Positions 43,379 to 51,486 of a stretch of 64,000 bases of DNA are shown here, piece after piece. The DNA lies in contig NZ_PDIY01000001.1 of the NCBI RefSeq assembly GCF_002563655.1, positions 2,702,001 to 2,766,000 of the forward strand, written 5' to 3'. This stretch comes from Bacillus sp. es.034. GTDB lineage: Bacteria > Bacillota > Bacilli > Bacillales > Bacillaceae_B. The notes beneath the pieces were generated by a model. That model saw nothing but the letters and a program-made list of their open reading frames with translations. It did not search any database and was not told where the DNA came from. A program made the position numbers and the translations under genes. The number at the start of each line of letters is the position of its first letter. Within the stretch, counting starts at the first letter, position 1.

Positions 43379-43451
43379 GGGATTGACTCTGATGTGTCGC
43401 TCATACCTTCATTTATGAAGGAAGGGGGGCACATTATTTTGAGTCAATCCC
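43379..43451. repeat. Nested inverted repeat between yozD and the DUF2515 gene
   Basis: Outer arms GGGATTGACTC (43379-43389) and GAGTCAATCCC (43441-43451) are perfect; inside, TGTG/CACA and the hairpin CCTTCA-TTTA-TGAAGG (43406-43421). The right arm covers the last codons of the minus-strand gene. No T tract, so an unusual terminator or mRNA 3'-end stabiliser. Confidence 0.6.
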
Positions 43452-44535
43452 TCTTTAGGTTCAGAAGAATAGTCGTTCTTGCTTTCCATTTACGGGTCAT
43501 AGAGAAATGATGAGGATCCGAAATCGTCAAAAGGGGCGACATCACCTCAATCGGTTGCTCCCTAAACCAATCCGTCGACGAAGGATCGTCATAATAAATA
43601 TTTTCCCAGACGGCTACCAGTTCGGGGCTGAATAGATGCTTATCTTTCTTCACACTCGAGTAAATATGCGGCCAATAATCCTCCCTGGATCCTGTATGTG
43701 GATGGTGAAGGGAGAAAGAGAATGCAGTGGGATGAACCATCGGATGGAATAATACTCTGTATAATTTCTTACCTAATTGAATTCTCGAATCCACTTTCTC
43801 AAAGTGGGAAACGGAAAGTCCGGCCAGGGAGTATGGGGACTGCGTGCCGTAAGGAAAGAGGATGGAAGTGAATTCAAGCCGGTCCTGTAGGAAAAACTTC
43901 CACTTTTCAATTCCCATATTAAGATTGGGACTGGATAATATTTTGTTTTGAATCAGGTGCTGCTCGTTCATGATGAGTGCGGTGGTCAACACAGGGTGAT
44001 CCCCCGTCTTGAGATAATCTGCCCATATTTTCCGCATGAATACTGAAACGTTGAACTTCTTCAGGAGGTGAAAGGAGAGGCGGCCGGTTAATTTCCAGTT
44101 TTCATAAAGTAATAGTTGAGGATAGGCGTCTTCGAAGATAGCTGCATTACAACGTTCCAGGAACTTAAATAGAGATTGTTGTTCTTTGTCACTCATTACG
44201 TGTGAGAGCAGATCGTTCTGGATATCTGTCATATGATAACCTGCATTTCTCGATACCATGTGGGCGAGAAAGGACCAGTGCAGTTCAGGATGTTTTTTGA
44301 ATAAATCAAGATAGGAAGAAGTTCTTGTCAGGTTATTGACATTGCCTTTTTTTACTTTGATGATCATTTCCTCGAACAAAGCTTGATCTTCAGGAAAATA
44401 GACATCCGGGACCCCTTCCTGGTTCATTTCGTCGTAAAGTCTGTCAATCGTCTGAACATCGAGCAGGGGGGATATATTCTTACGTTTAGCCGGTTTGAAT
44501 AGGTTTGAGATAACTTGAAACGGTGAATAGCCCAA
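43444..44535 (-). CDS. DUF2515-like protein (YppC-like)
   Basis: 363-residue soluble protein. TTG 44535 follows GAGAGGTGTG. It contains LTRTSSYLDLFKKHPELHWSFLAHMVSRNAGYHMTD (broken here as LTRTSSYLDLF, HPELHWSFLAHMVSRNAG) and EKWKFFLQDRL, features I associate with DUF2515/YppC of Bacillus. Arg-Asn-x-Gly and His-rich centre are notable but no enzyme motif is clear. Divergent from the His/Lys-rich peptide and kinase genes. Function unknown. Confidence 0.72.
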   Translation of the reverse strand: MGYSPFQVISNLFKPAKRKNISPLLDVQTIDRLYDEMNQEGVPDVYFPEDQALFEEMIIKVKKGNVNNLTRTSSYLDLFKKHPELHWSFLAHMVSRNAGYHMTDIQNDLLSHVMSDKEQQSLFKFLERCNAAIFEDAYPQLLLYENWKLTGRLSFHLLKKFNVSVFMRKIWADYLKTGDHPVLTTALIMNEQHLIQNKILSSPNLNMGIEKWKFFLQDRLEFTSILFPYGTQSPYSLAGLSVSHFEKVDSRIQLGKKLYRVLFHPMVHPTAFSFSLHHPHTGSREDYWPHIYSSVKKDKHLFSPELVAVWENIYYDDPSSTDWFREQPIEVMSPLLTISDPHHFSMTRKWKARTTILLNLKRD

Positions 44536-44645
44536 GTAATCACACCTCTCAAAAAAGAATATATTTTTTCATGTGAAACTAATCCTCCATTGAATCGTAT
44601 ATATAAATACAAATGAATCAGAATCACTGTTTGGGAGGTTTTTTT

Positions 44646-44810
44646 ATGTTGAAGAAGATCATTAAGAGTTTATTAGGCTCAAAGCATCATCACTACAGCT
44701 CCAGTGACGGGTGGAAAAAATATAAATCCCAGAAACATAAACATTTCGGACACCATCATTATAAAAAGCACAAGAGCAAAAGTTATTTTTCCAGTTTCTT
44801 TAGTAGCTGA
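44646..44810 (+). CDS. His/Lys/Ser/Tyr-rich basic small protein, CotG-like in composition
   Basis: 54-residue protein from ATG 44646 with GGGAGG upstream. After MLKKIIKSLLGS it is dominated by H, K, S, Y and G (KHHHYSSSDGWKKYKSQKHK, then HFGHHHYKKHKSKSYFSSFF). Eight or more His and about 15 Lys. Composition resembles spore-coat CotG and B. subtilis-type SKH-rich coat proteins, though without their long tandem repeats. The kinase gene starts 10 nt after its stop, so both are co-transcribed; it could be the kinase's substrate (inference). Confidence 0.75.
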   Translation: MLKKIIKSLLGSKHHHYSSSDGWKKYKSQKHKHFGHHHYKKHKSKSYFSSFFSS

Positions 44811-44820
44811 AGGGGTATAG

Positions 44821-45618
44821 ATGATTCACATGCTGTTTCGCAGACTCGTCGATGCATTCGAACAAACCTGGAAACCGGGAGATAAGGTCGACGAATACCA
44901 AATCATCCGTTTAGTCGGGAAGGGAAGCTATGGTACGACGTATTGTGTCTTGCTCCCTACTGGAGAAGAAGCGATTTTGAAACGGATACGCCCTTACAAA
45001 AAGTTATTTTCTAATCACGTCCAATATGTCCAAAATGAAAGGGATGCACTGGAAACTTTATCTCACCCACATTTCCCTGCATTCATCAAAGCCGGCGAAT
45101 ATAAGGGGATCCCCTACTTTGTCATGAAAAAATTGAGTGGCCGTACCTTTGAGGAATTGATTTTTCAAGAAGGAAAAAAGTATTCAGAGGAAGAATCCTT
45201 AAGAGTAGGTTTGCAGCTACTAACATTAGTGGACGTCATTCATCAAAAAGGGTATGTACACCGGGATTTAAGGATCCCGAATATTCTTTTTGATCATGGT
45301 GTCATTCATATCATTGATTTTGGTCTAGCGTGTGAAATGGAGACAGAATCACCTATCCTGGAAGCTCATAAAGATTATATGAGGGATAAGTCGAAGAATA
45401 GTGATTATTATGCAATTGGTCATTTTCTATTATTTTTACTGTATTCTTCCTATGAGCCCGTGAGTAGGAGGGATAAAAGCTGGGAAGAGGAACTTCCTGT
45501 TCATCAGGATACGAAAGCGATCCTGAGAAAACTTCTGCAAATCGACGGAGAATATCATGATGGCTCGGAGTTGATCGGGGATTTAGTAAAGGTCATTCAT
45601 ATAGTACACAACCAATAA
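44821..45618 (+). CDS. Soluble Hanks-type Ser/Thr kinase (PrkD/YbdM-like)
   Basis: 265-residue protein kinase without membrane or PASTA domain. Glycine loop GKGSYGTTY (34-41), ATP lysine K54 (AILKRI), alpha-C Glu73, catalytic HRD at 147-149 (YVHRDLRIPNILF) and DFG at 166-168 (IIDFGLA). The canonical HRDLKPxN is HRDLRIPN here, with Arg for Lys and Ile-Pro for Pro, like PrkD's SDIRTPN variant. ATG 44821 is close (5 nt) to AGGGG; ATG 44830 is alternative. Co-transcribed with the basic peptide and close to spo0M. Confidence 0.87.
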   Translation: MIHMLFRRLVDAFEQTWKPGDKVDEYQIIRLVGKGSYGTTYCVLLPTGEEAILKRIRPYKKLFSNHVQYVQNERDALETLSHPHFPAFIKAGEYKGIPYFVMKKLSGRTFEELIFQEGKKYSEEESLRVGLQLLTLVDVIHQKGYVHRDLRIPNILFDHGVIHIIDFGLACEMETESPILEAHKDYMRDKSKNSDYYAIGHFLLFLLYSSYEPVSRRDKSWEEELPVHQDTKAILRKLLQIDGEYHDGSELIGDLVKVIHIVHNQ

Positions 45619-45636
45619 ACGAGGAGGAATTTTCAT

Positions 45637-46407
45637 ATGTCATTTTTTAATAAAGTATTTGCTTCAATCGGTATTGGAGCGGCCACAGTGGATACTAAAT
45701 TGGAGAAATCTAGCTACGTTGCAGGGGAGACGGTAAACGGGGTGGTGGAAATTACGGGGGGAAGTACGGAGCAGAGTATCGATGCCATCTATTTAACACT
45801 TTTCACTACATATATTCGTGAATCCGATGACAAGAAATATACAGATTACGCACCGATTCAGAAGGTGCAAATATCCAATCCATTCACCGTTTTGGAAAAT
45901 GAAAAAAAAGAATTTCCATTTTCCTTCACCCTGCCCTTTGAAACCCCGATCACATATGGAAACACCAGGGTGTGGGTAGCCACAGGGGTTGATATTAAAA
46001 ATGCAGTGGATCCAAAAGACAAAGACTATATTGAAATCGTGCCGAATCAGTTGACGAATGCCGTCCTGACTTCTGTACAGGAGCTCGGCTTCAGAATTCG
46101 TACAGTAGAATGTGAAGAGGCGCCGAGACGCTACAGAGGACGATATCCTTTCATTCAGGAGTTTGAGTTTGTACCGGTGAATGGACCATATCAGCGTAAG
46201 TTGGATGAACTTGAAGTCATGTTCCTGAATCAAACAGAGGACCGGGTAGAACTGCTACTGGAAGTGGACAGACGGGCGAGGGGACTGGGGGGGTTCCTCG
46301 CAGAGGCTCTCGAAATGGATGAATCCATGGTCAGACTGTCCATAAGCTCGTCCGATGTTCCCCATTTAGCATCGAAACTTCAACAAGCCATCGACAAATT
46401 CGCGTAA
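45637..46407 (+). CDS. spo0M: Sporulation-control protein Spo0M
   Basis: 256-residue arrestin-like protein that affects sporulation entry and cell division. Starts MSFFNKVFASIGIGAATVDT, with KLEKSSYVAGETVNGVVEI and the beta-sandwich EKKEFPFSFTLPFETPITYG, typical of Spo0M/PF07070. RBS GAGGAGG. 18 nt behind the kinase gene, so possibly in the same transcript, a link I have not seen described. Confidence 0.94.
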   Translation: MSFFNKVFASIGIGAATVDTKLEKSSYVAGETVNGVVEITGGSTEQSIDAIYLTLFTTYIRESDDKKYTDYAPIQKVQISNPFTVLENEKKEFPFSFTLPFETPITYGNTRVWVATGVDIKNAVDPKDKDYIEIVPNQLTNAVLTSVQELGFRIRTVECEEAPRRYRGRYPFIQEFEFVPVNGPYQRKLDELEVMFLNQTEDRVELLLEVDRRARGLGGFLAEALEMDESMVRLSISSSDVPHLASKLQQAIDKFA

Positions 46408-46504
46408 AATATTCCATTCGACAAAGATTCCTATGATTCTGTGAAGGATTCGACACGCTGTTTGTGTAATTGTATGAGTACAACATAATGACGGAGGGGT
46501 GCTC

Positions 46505-46825
46505 ATGCCTTTACTTGAAAAAATCATTCGTCCAAAGCTTTTGAGATCGACCTATGACGTGACCATTTTCCAAACCCCTAATTATGGGGAGGATAAAGGG
46601 TACGAAAAGGTTTATCGTATCTCGGTTGAAGCAAATAATCATGAAGAAGCCCTGTACCAGACATTCAGAACGTTTAATGTACCAGACTTGGTTCCAAAGG
46701 ATTATCAAGGCAGATATATTGCTACACGTGACATCGTCTTCATTGATGAAGGGCGGAGGGGCCATCATTATTATCGTCTCCAGCCAAATGGCTGGAAGCG
46801 GGTGAACCGGATCGTCATTCATTAG
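46505..46825 (+). CDS. yodL: YodL-domain protein
   Basis: 106-residue protein from ATG 46505 (CGGAGGGG upstream; GTG 46499 too close). YDVTIFQTPNYG, YRISVEANNHEEALYQTFRTFNVPDLVPKDYQGR (short: EEALYQTFRTFNVPD) and RSLSxGDIVFIDEG-like TRDIVFIDEGR are the YodL features. In B. subtilis overproduced YodL disturbs cell shape through MreB. Same context, upstream of deoD. Closed by a strong bidirectional terminator. Confidence 0.93.
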   Translation: MPLLEKIIRPKLLRSTYDVTIFQTPNYGEDKGYEKVYRISVEANNHEEALYQTFRTFNVPDLVPKDYQGRYIATRDIVFIDEGRRGHHYYRLQPNGWKRVNRIVIH

Positions 46826-46850
46826 ATGATGTACCATTCGAAAAAGGAAA

Positions 46851-46895
46851 GAATCTGCCTCTTAGGCTGGATTCTTTCCTTTTTTATAAGTCCTT
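46851..46895. terminator. Bidirectional terminator after yodL
   Basis: AAAAAGGAAAGAATC pairs with GATTCTTTCCTTTTT, inner GCC/GGC, T and A runs on both sides. Its right edge touches the stop of the minus-strand 47-aa ORF. Confidence 0.9.
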
Positions 46896-47037
46896 ATATA
46901 TTATGTCCCGGACCATTTTTTCTATTTAGACCTGTGTTCTCTTTTCCGTGTGCATTATGCTCGGCATCCAATGCTTCTTTTGGGATATGATTATTTTTCT
47001 TAGGGGCATTGATTCTATTTCGGTGTTTTTTTCCCAT
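46894..47037 (-). CDS. 47-aa basic hydrophilic small protein (spore-protein-like)
   Basis: ATG 47037 to TAA 46896-46894 with AAAGGGGGA upstream. Starts MGKKHRNRINAPKKNNHIPK and continues with EALDAEHNAHGKENTGLNRK, ending NGPGHNI. Very rich in K, N, H, G, no hydrophobic stretch; this is the look of minor small acid-soluble spore proteins, but I recognise no specific Ssp family. Second of two tandem ORFs, 17 nt after the 40-aa one. Confidence 0.7.
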   Translation of the reverse strand: MGKKHRNRINAPKKNNHIPKEALDAEHNAHGKENTGLNRKNGPGHNI

Positions 47038-47054
47038 CCATGTGTCCCCCTTTG

Positions 47055-47177
47055 TTATGATTTAAGTTTTTCTGTTCTTGAAGAAGTTGGTTGTGTCCCC
47101 GACCGGGTAGAAGGGTTGGTTTCATTTGCATGTTGTACGGCTTGCTTCAGTTTTTTGCTCATTTGTTCTTTTGCCAT
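47055..47177 (-). CDS. 40-aa basic hydrophilic small protein
   Basis: ATG 47177 to TAA 47057-47055 with GAAGGAGTG 9 nt upstream. Sequence MAKEQMSKKLKQAVQHANET then NPSTRSGTQPTSSRTEKLKS. Amphipathic N-terminal helix and disordered T/S-rich tail. First gene of a two-gene unit divergent from deoD. No family recognised; spore-related by composition only. Confidence 0.68.
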   Translation of the reverse strand: MAKEQMSKKLKQAVQHANETNPSTRSGTQPTSSRTEKLKS

Positions 47178-47308
47178 GGTTTATCACTCCTTCTGCCTTT
47201 ATTTTGACCTCTCATTCATCATTCTATCCTTCCATTTCCTAGCGTTGCATATGTCCGGAAAAAGAATTACAATGGTCTTTCAACAGTCTTGATAGGAGGA
47301 ATAGTTTA

Positions 47309-48013
47309 GTGAGTATACATATTAATGCGAAAGAAAACGAAATTGCAGAAACAGTTCTTTTACCTGGGGATCCACTTAGAGCGAAGTATATTGCAGAAAC
47401 GTTCTTAGAAGATGTAACATGCTACAACGAAGTCCGTAATATGTTTGGATACACAGGGACGTACAAAGGAAAAAGAATTTCGGTGCAGGGAACTGGTATG
47501 GGTGTCCCGTCGATTTCAATTTATATTAATGAATTGATGCAAAGTTATAACGTTCAGAACTTGATTCGTGTCGGTACATGTGGTGCCATTCAAAAGGACG
47601 TCAAAGTACGTGACGTCATCCTCGCCATGACATCGTCCACTGATTCTCAAATGAATAAATTAACGTTCAACGGGATCGATTATTCTCCTACGGCGAACTT
47701 CGATCTTTTAAAACGAGCATACGATGCAGGGGTAGAAAAAGGACTTAATCTGAAAGTCGGAAACGTATTTACTGCCGACATGTTCTACAATGACAATGCA
47801 GAGCATGAAAAGTGGGCTCAATACGGTATTCTTGCCATTGAAATGGAAACGTCCGCCCTTTACACATTGGCAGCCAAATATGGTCGAAATGCCCTTTCGG
47901 TTCTGACTGTTAGCGATCATATCCTGACCGGGGAAGAAACCTCTTCAGAAGAGCGCCAGACGACTTTCAATGAAATGATTGAGGTAGCTTTAGAAGCGGC
48001 CATTCAAGAATAA
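47309..48013 (+). CDS. deoD: Purine-nucleoside phosphorylase DeoD
   Basis: 234-residue hexameric (PNP-UDP family) phosphorylase for purine (deoxy)ribonucleosides. [15 protein letters not shown] binds phosphate; [48 protein letters not shown] (ribose Glu) and [11 protein letters not shown] (purine Asp) are all present. GTG 47309 after AGGAGGAAT. Next to yodL and yodJ as in B. subtilis. Confidence 0.97.
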   Translation: MSIHINAKENEIAETVLLPGDPLRAKYIAETFLEDVTCYNEVRNMFGYTGTYKGKRISVQGTGMGVPSISIYINELMQSYNVQNLIRVGTCGAIQKDVKVRDVILAMTSSTDSQMNKLTFNGIDYSPTANFDLLKRAYDAGVEKGLNLKVGNVFTADMFYNDNAEHEKWAQYGILAIEMETSALYTLAAKYGRNALSVLTVSDHILTGEETSSEERQTTFNEMIEVALEAAIQE

Positions 48014-48031
48014 TTCATAGAGACAATAGGT

Positions 48032-48076
48032 AAAAGCTGCTTACAATCCCGAGTCGGGTTGATAGGCAGTTTTTCA
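48032..48076 (+). terminator. Terminator after deoD
   Basis: GCTGC...AATCCCGA pairs with TCGGGTT...GGCAG (imperfect), then TTTTTC. Confidence 0.75.
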
Positions 48077-48161
48077 TTTTGTGAAGTTTCTCCTGCTTAC
48101 ATATTGTCCCGGACATGGTAAGATGGAGAATGGAACCATTATAGAGAAACTAGGTGAAAGT

Positions 48162-49007
48162 ATGAAAAAGATCATCTTCATAACTGCTGCCTCCCTGGTT
48201 ATGTTATCAGGTTGTTCGCAAGTAGAAGAGTGGTCAGACGAATTATTTGGCCAAAAGCAGCAAGAGACACAGGAAAAGGAACCAAAGGTTCAAACGCCTG
48301 ACGACGCACAGGATGAACAAGCATCGCCGGAACAGCAGCCTGCCGAAGAAGCGGTTCCTAAAGAGCTGCAACTAGAGTCCCAATACTTCAATGACGTAAA
48401 AGTCGTGGACGGAAAGCAGGTTATTCAAAACCCCTCCAATTTATTAGCACTGGTAAATAAGGAATATGCCTTAGATGAATACAAGCCTGCTGATCTGGTC
48501 CGTCCAAACGTTCCATTCGTATTCGGGGATCAGGATCTTGAAAAAGCGCACCTCCGTAAAGAAGCGGCAGACCAGTTGGAAAAGATGTTCGCAGATGCCA
48601 AAGCCGGAGGGGTATTCTTGACAGCCATTTCAGGTTACCGATCATACGAGTACCAAAAAATGCTCCTGGACAGGGAAATAGCCCAATTCGGTGAAGAAAA
48701 AGCGGTCATGGCCGTTGCGCCTCCTGGTCAAAGTGAGCACCAATCAGGATTGGCTATGGATATTTCCAGTCAAAGCAACCAATTTCAAGTGAATATAGAA
48801 TTTGCTGATACGAAAGAAGGAAAATGGCTGGCAGAGAACGCATATAAGTACGGGTTCATTCTTCGCTATCCCGAAGATAAGGTGTCCATTACACAATATC
48901 AATATGAACCTTGGCACTATAGATATGTTGGGAAGGAAGCCGCTAAAGTGATTCATGAGAACGATTGGACACTTGAGGAATACTTTAATAACGTAAAGAA
49001 AATCTAA
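48162..49007 (+). CDS. yodJ: VanY-type D-Ala-D-Ala carboxypeptidase lipoprotein YodJ
   Basis: 281-residue exported lipoprotein. ATG 48162 follows TAGGTGAAAG; lipobox MLSGC. After an acidic Gln-rich linker (to about residue 70) comes a VanY domain: SGYRSYEYQKMLL, the zinc motif SEHQSGLAMD (His, Asp) and EPWHYRYVG (catalytic Glu, His). Trims peptidoglycan stem peptides. Same neighbour (deoD) as in B. subtilis. Confidence 0.93.
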   Translation: MKKIIFITAASLVMLSGCSQVEEWSDELFGQKQQETQEKEPKVQTPDDAQDEQASPEQQPAEEAVPKELQLESQYFNDVKVVDGKQVIQNPSNLLALVNKEYALDEYKPADLVRPNVPFVFGDQDLEKAHLRKEAADQLEKMFADAKAGGVFLTAISGYRSYEYQKMLLDREIAQFGEEKAVMAVAPPGQSEHQSGLAMDISSQSNQFQVNIEFADTKEGKWLAENAYKYGFILRYPEDKVSITQYQYEPWHYRYVGKEAAKVIHENDWTLEEYFNNVKKI

Positions 49008-49014
49008 TGATGAT

Positions 49015-49050
49015 AAAAGGGTCAGGGCCTATGGTTCCTGACCCTTTTTT
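49015..49050 (+). terminator. Terminator after yodJ
   Basis: AAAAGGGTCAGG (49015-49026) pairs with CCTGACCCTTTT (49037-49048), then T. Confidence 0.92.
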
Positions 49051-49184
49051 AGATGGGAATTTAAGGTTACAGGTCTTTCTGCTTCTAAAGTGGATGAATT
49101 CCCTTCCGCCTTGTTCTCTTTTGTTGTATTCCCACATACAACAGTAATAAGGGATGTCCAATTTGGAATGGGTGGGTGGATGGT

Positions 49185-49772
49185 ATGATGAGGGTGTTCA
49201 CTATAATCATCATTGGCAGCATTTTCGTCGGTATAGGCATCAATCTATTTTTCGTCCCCCATCATTTTCTCGATGGGGGAATGATCGGGATCGGTTTGAT
49301 TGCCCACTACTGGCTTGGTGTGAAACCAGGTCTAACCATCATTCTCCTGAGTATCCCCCTCTATCTGCTTGCGTTCTTTAAAGATCGAATCCTTTTTTAT
49401 AACAGTATTCACGGGCTGTGGTTGTCCTCATTGATGATTGATTATTTTTATCAATGGCATACCCTATTACATCTTCCTCCACTATTGAGTGCCTTTTTTG
49501 GTGGTGCTTTTGTCGGAGTCGGAATCGGCCTCATGCTGAGGGGGAATTCTGCTACGGGTGGATCTGACTTGTTGGCACAATTAATTGGAAAGAGTTTTGG
49601 ATGGAATGTAGGGAAGCTGATCTTCGCCTTTGATAGTATTGTGCTTATGGCGGGTTTCCCCATAATTGGATTGGGAGCATTTTTATATTCTTTGTTAGCT
49701 GTAAGCACGGTGGGGTTTTTTACGACGATTTTGACACATCATAATGGGGAAGATGGATTTTCCTTTCGCTAA
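49185..49772 (+). CDS. YitT-family membrane protein, short form
   Basis: 195-residue protein with five hydrophobic segments of the YitT_membrane (DUF161) kind: GIGINLFFVPHHFLDGGMIGIGL and LMLRGNSATGGSDLLAQLIGK carry the conserved GGxxGI and G-N-S/A-T-G-G-x-D-L/I motifs. It lacks the C-terminal DUF2179 domain of longer YitT proteins. Start uncertain among ATG 49176, 49185, 49188; the GGGTGGGTGG ahead is the only purine-rich stretch. Transport function suspected, not known. Confidence 0.85.
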   Translation: MMRVFTIIIIGSIFVGIGINLFFVPHHFLDGGMIGIGLIAHYWLGVKPGLTIILLSIPLYLLAFFKDRILFYNSIHGLWLSSLMIDYFYQWHTLLHLPPLLSAFFGGAFVGVGIGLMLRGNSATGGSDLLAQLIGKSFGWNVGKLIFAFDSIVLMAGFPIIGLGAFLYSLLAVSTVGFFTTILTHHNGEDGFSFR

Positions 49773-49889
49773 CATGGAAAAGCTGATAGAATGAAGAAGT
49801 TATGAGCTTAAGATTGCTCAGGGGAAGGTTTCATGATATTCTAAACGAAAATTCACACAAGATACATAGCAACGAAAGTGGTGGAAGCT

Positions 49890-51350
49890 TTGGAACAAGA
49901 TAAGACAGAACAGGCACAACAGGAAACCCAGTCAAGTTATATAAAAATGAAAAAATTCAAATTCGTCATGCTCCTATTTTTCCTTGTATTCCTAACGGCA
50001 GGGATTACAACTTTTGCATTGGCGTTTGGAGATGAAAAAGCAGTCAACGTAGGGGTTACAGAACGCTCGGAGTTTCAGAAGCTGTATGAAGCCTATGATA
50101 AGTTAAACCAGAACTATTACAAGGACCTGGATCAGGACAAACTTGTAAACGGTGCGATCAATGGGATGATCGATAGCGTCGGTGATCCATATTCCGATTA
50201 TATGAACGAGGAAGAGGCGAAGAAGTTCCAGGAAAGTATTTCTTCTTCGTTTGAAGGGATCGGAGCAGAAATTCAGGAGAAAGAGGGTTATATATCCATC
50301 GTATCCCCTATTAAAGGTTCCCCTGCAGAAAAAGCCGGCCTGCAGCCTAACGACATCATCACGAAGGTAGATGACAAAAGCATTCAGGGAATGTCTGTGA
50401 CAGATGCCGTTCTTCTCATTCGTGGAGAAAAAGGCACAAAGGTAACGCTGACCATTCAACGTCCTGGTCAGGATAAACCGATGGAGGTCACCATCACCAG
50501 AGACGAGATTCCGATCGAAACGGTTTATGCAGAGATGAAAGATAATGGTGTAGCTGAAATCCAAATCACGAGTTTTTCAGAAAATACGTATAAAGAATTG
50601 ACGGAAGCATTAAATGAAATGAACGATAAAGGCATGAAGAAACTCGTTCTGGATCTTAGACAAAATCCGGGTGGATTACTAGATCAAGCTGTCAAGATCT
50701 CAAATCTGTTTGTACCTGAAGGTGAAGTCTTATTCCAGGTGAAAGACAGCAATGGTAAAGTGGAAAAGTATGTATCAGAATCAGGTCAGAAGGTAGAAGT
50801 CCCTACAGCTGTCCTTGTGGATGAAGGAAGTGCAAGTGCTGCAGAAATTCTATCAGCAGCCGTAAGCGAATCCAATGATATACCTTTAGTTGGAACGAAG
50901 ACATTCGGTAAAGGGACCGTCCAAACGGCAGAAACCTTCAAGGATGGTTCAAATATGAAGTTTACGACGGCTAAATGGCTGACGCCTAAAGGAAATTGGA
51001 TTCATGAAAAAGGCATCAAGCCAGATGTAGAAGTGAAGATGCCTGATTATGCCCAACTTCCTTACATCAATCCAGACAAGGAACTAAAGGAAGAAGATTT
51101 ATCAGATTCAGTGAAAACAGCAGAGCAGATGCTCGAAGCTCTGGCTTTAGATCCAGGGAAAGTAGACGGCTATTATGATGCAGATACAACGGCAGCCGTT
51201 AAGGAATTCCAAGGGGAAAACGACCTCGAAGTGACAGGCACACTGAACGGGGAAACCATCTTGAAGCTTATGACCGACCTAAGAGAAAAGCTGAAAGAAA
51301 ACGATCCCCAATTGAAAAAGGCGATTGAAGTGTTAAACAAAGATCAATAA
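49890..51350 (+). CDS. ctpA: C-terminal processing peptidase CtpA (S41) with PG-binding domain
   Basis: 486-residue membrane-anchored serine peptidase. TTG 49890 is preferred (GGTGG at 49880-49884); GTG 49878 or 49881 would have no ribosome site. TM at about residues 20-42, N-terminal helical domain, PDZ (GIGAEIQEKEGYISIVSPI, GLQPNDIITKVDD), protease core with the nucleophile in DEGSASAAEIL and the lysine in KTFGKGTVQT, then a peptidoglycan-binding domain (DGYYDADTTAAVKEFQ). B. subtilis has CtpA and CtpB; position beside the yod genes favours CtpA. Confidence 0.9.
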   Translation: MEQDKTEQAQQETQSSYIKMKKFKFVMLLFFLVFLTAGITTFALAFGDEKAVNVGVTERSEFQKLYEAYDKLNQNYYKDLDQDKLVNGAINGMIDSVGDPYSDYMNEEEAKKFQESISSSFEGIGAEIQEKEGYISIVSPIKGSPAEKAGLQPNDIITKVDDKSIQGMSVTDAVLLIRGEKGTKVTLTIQRPGQDKPMEVTITRDEIPIETVYAEMKDNGVAEIQITSFSENTYKELTEALNEMNDKGMKKLVLDLRQNPGGLLDQAVKISNLFVPEGEVLFQVKDSNGKVEKYVSESGQKVEVPTAVLVDEGSASAAEILSAAVSESNDIPLVGTKTFGKGTVQTAETFKDGSNMKFTTAKWLTPKGNWIHEKGIKPDVEVKMPDYAQLPYINPDKELKEEDLSDSVKTAEQMLEALALDPGKVDGYYDADTTAAVKEFQGENDLEVTGTLNGETILKLMTDLREKLKENDPQLKKAIEVLNKDQ

Positions 51351-51356
51351 ATCCAA

Positions 51357-51392
51357 GGTCTCAGGTGATTTCACCTGGGCTCTTTTTTTTGT
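51357..51392 (+). terminator. Terminator after ctpA
   Basis: TCTCAGGTGA pairs with TCACCTGGGC (G-U allowed), then TCTTTTTTTT. Confidence 0.8.
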
Positions 51393-51486
51393 CCGGCAGC
51401 AGCGGTCGATTGCCGAATTCGTTTCTGAATCCTCGTATAGAATGTTCATTCCATACCAACAATGAAAGTATATATGAGGTGATTCA

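Noticed and set aside
46948..47292. 114-aa + strand ORF between yodL and deoD
   Set aside because: Cysteine- and phenylalanine-rich, no ribosome site; it is the antisense image of the two small minus-strand ORFs with good ribosome sites.
48098..48116. Repeated TGTCCCGGAC sequence (also at 46902-46911) as a shared operator
   Set aside because: The other copy is inside the coding end of the small 47-aa ORF; two matches of ten bases are not enough.
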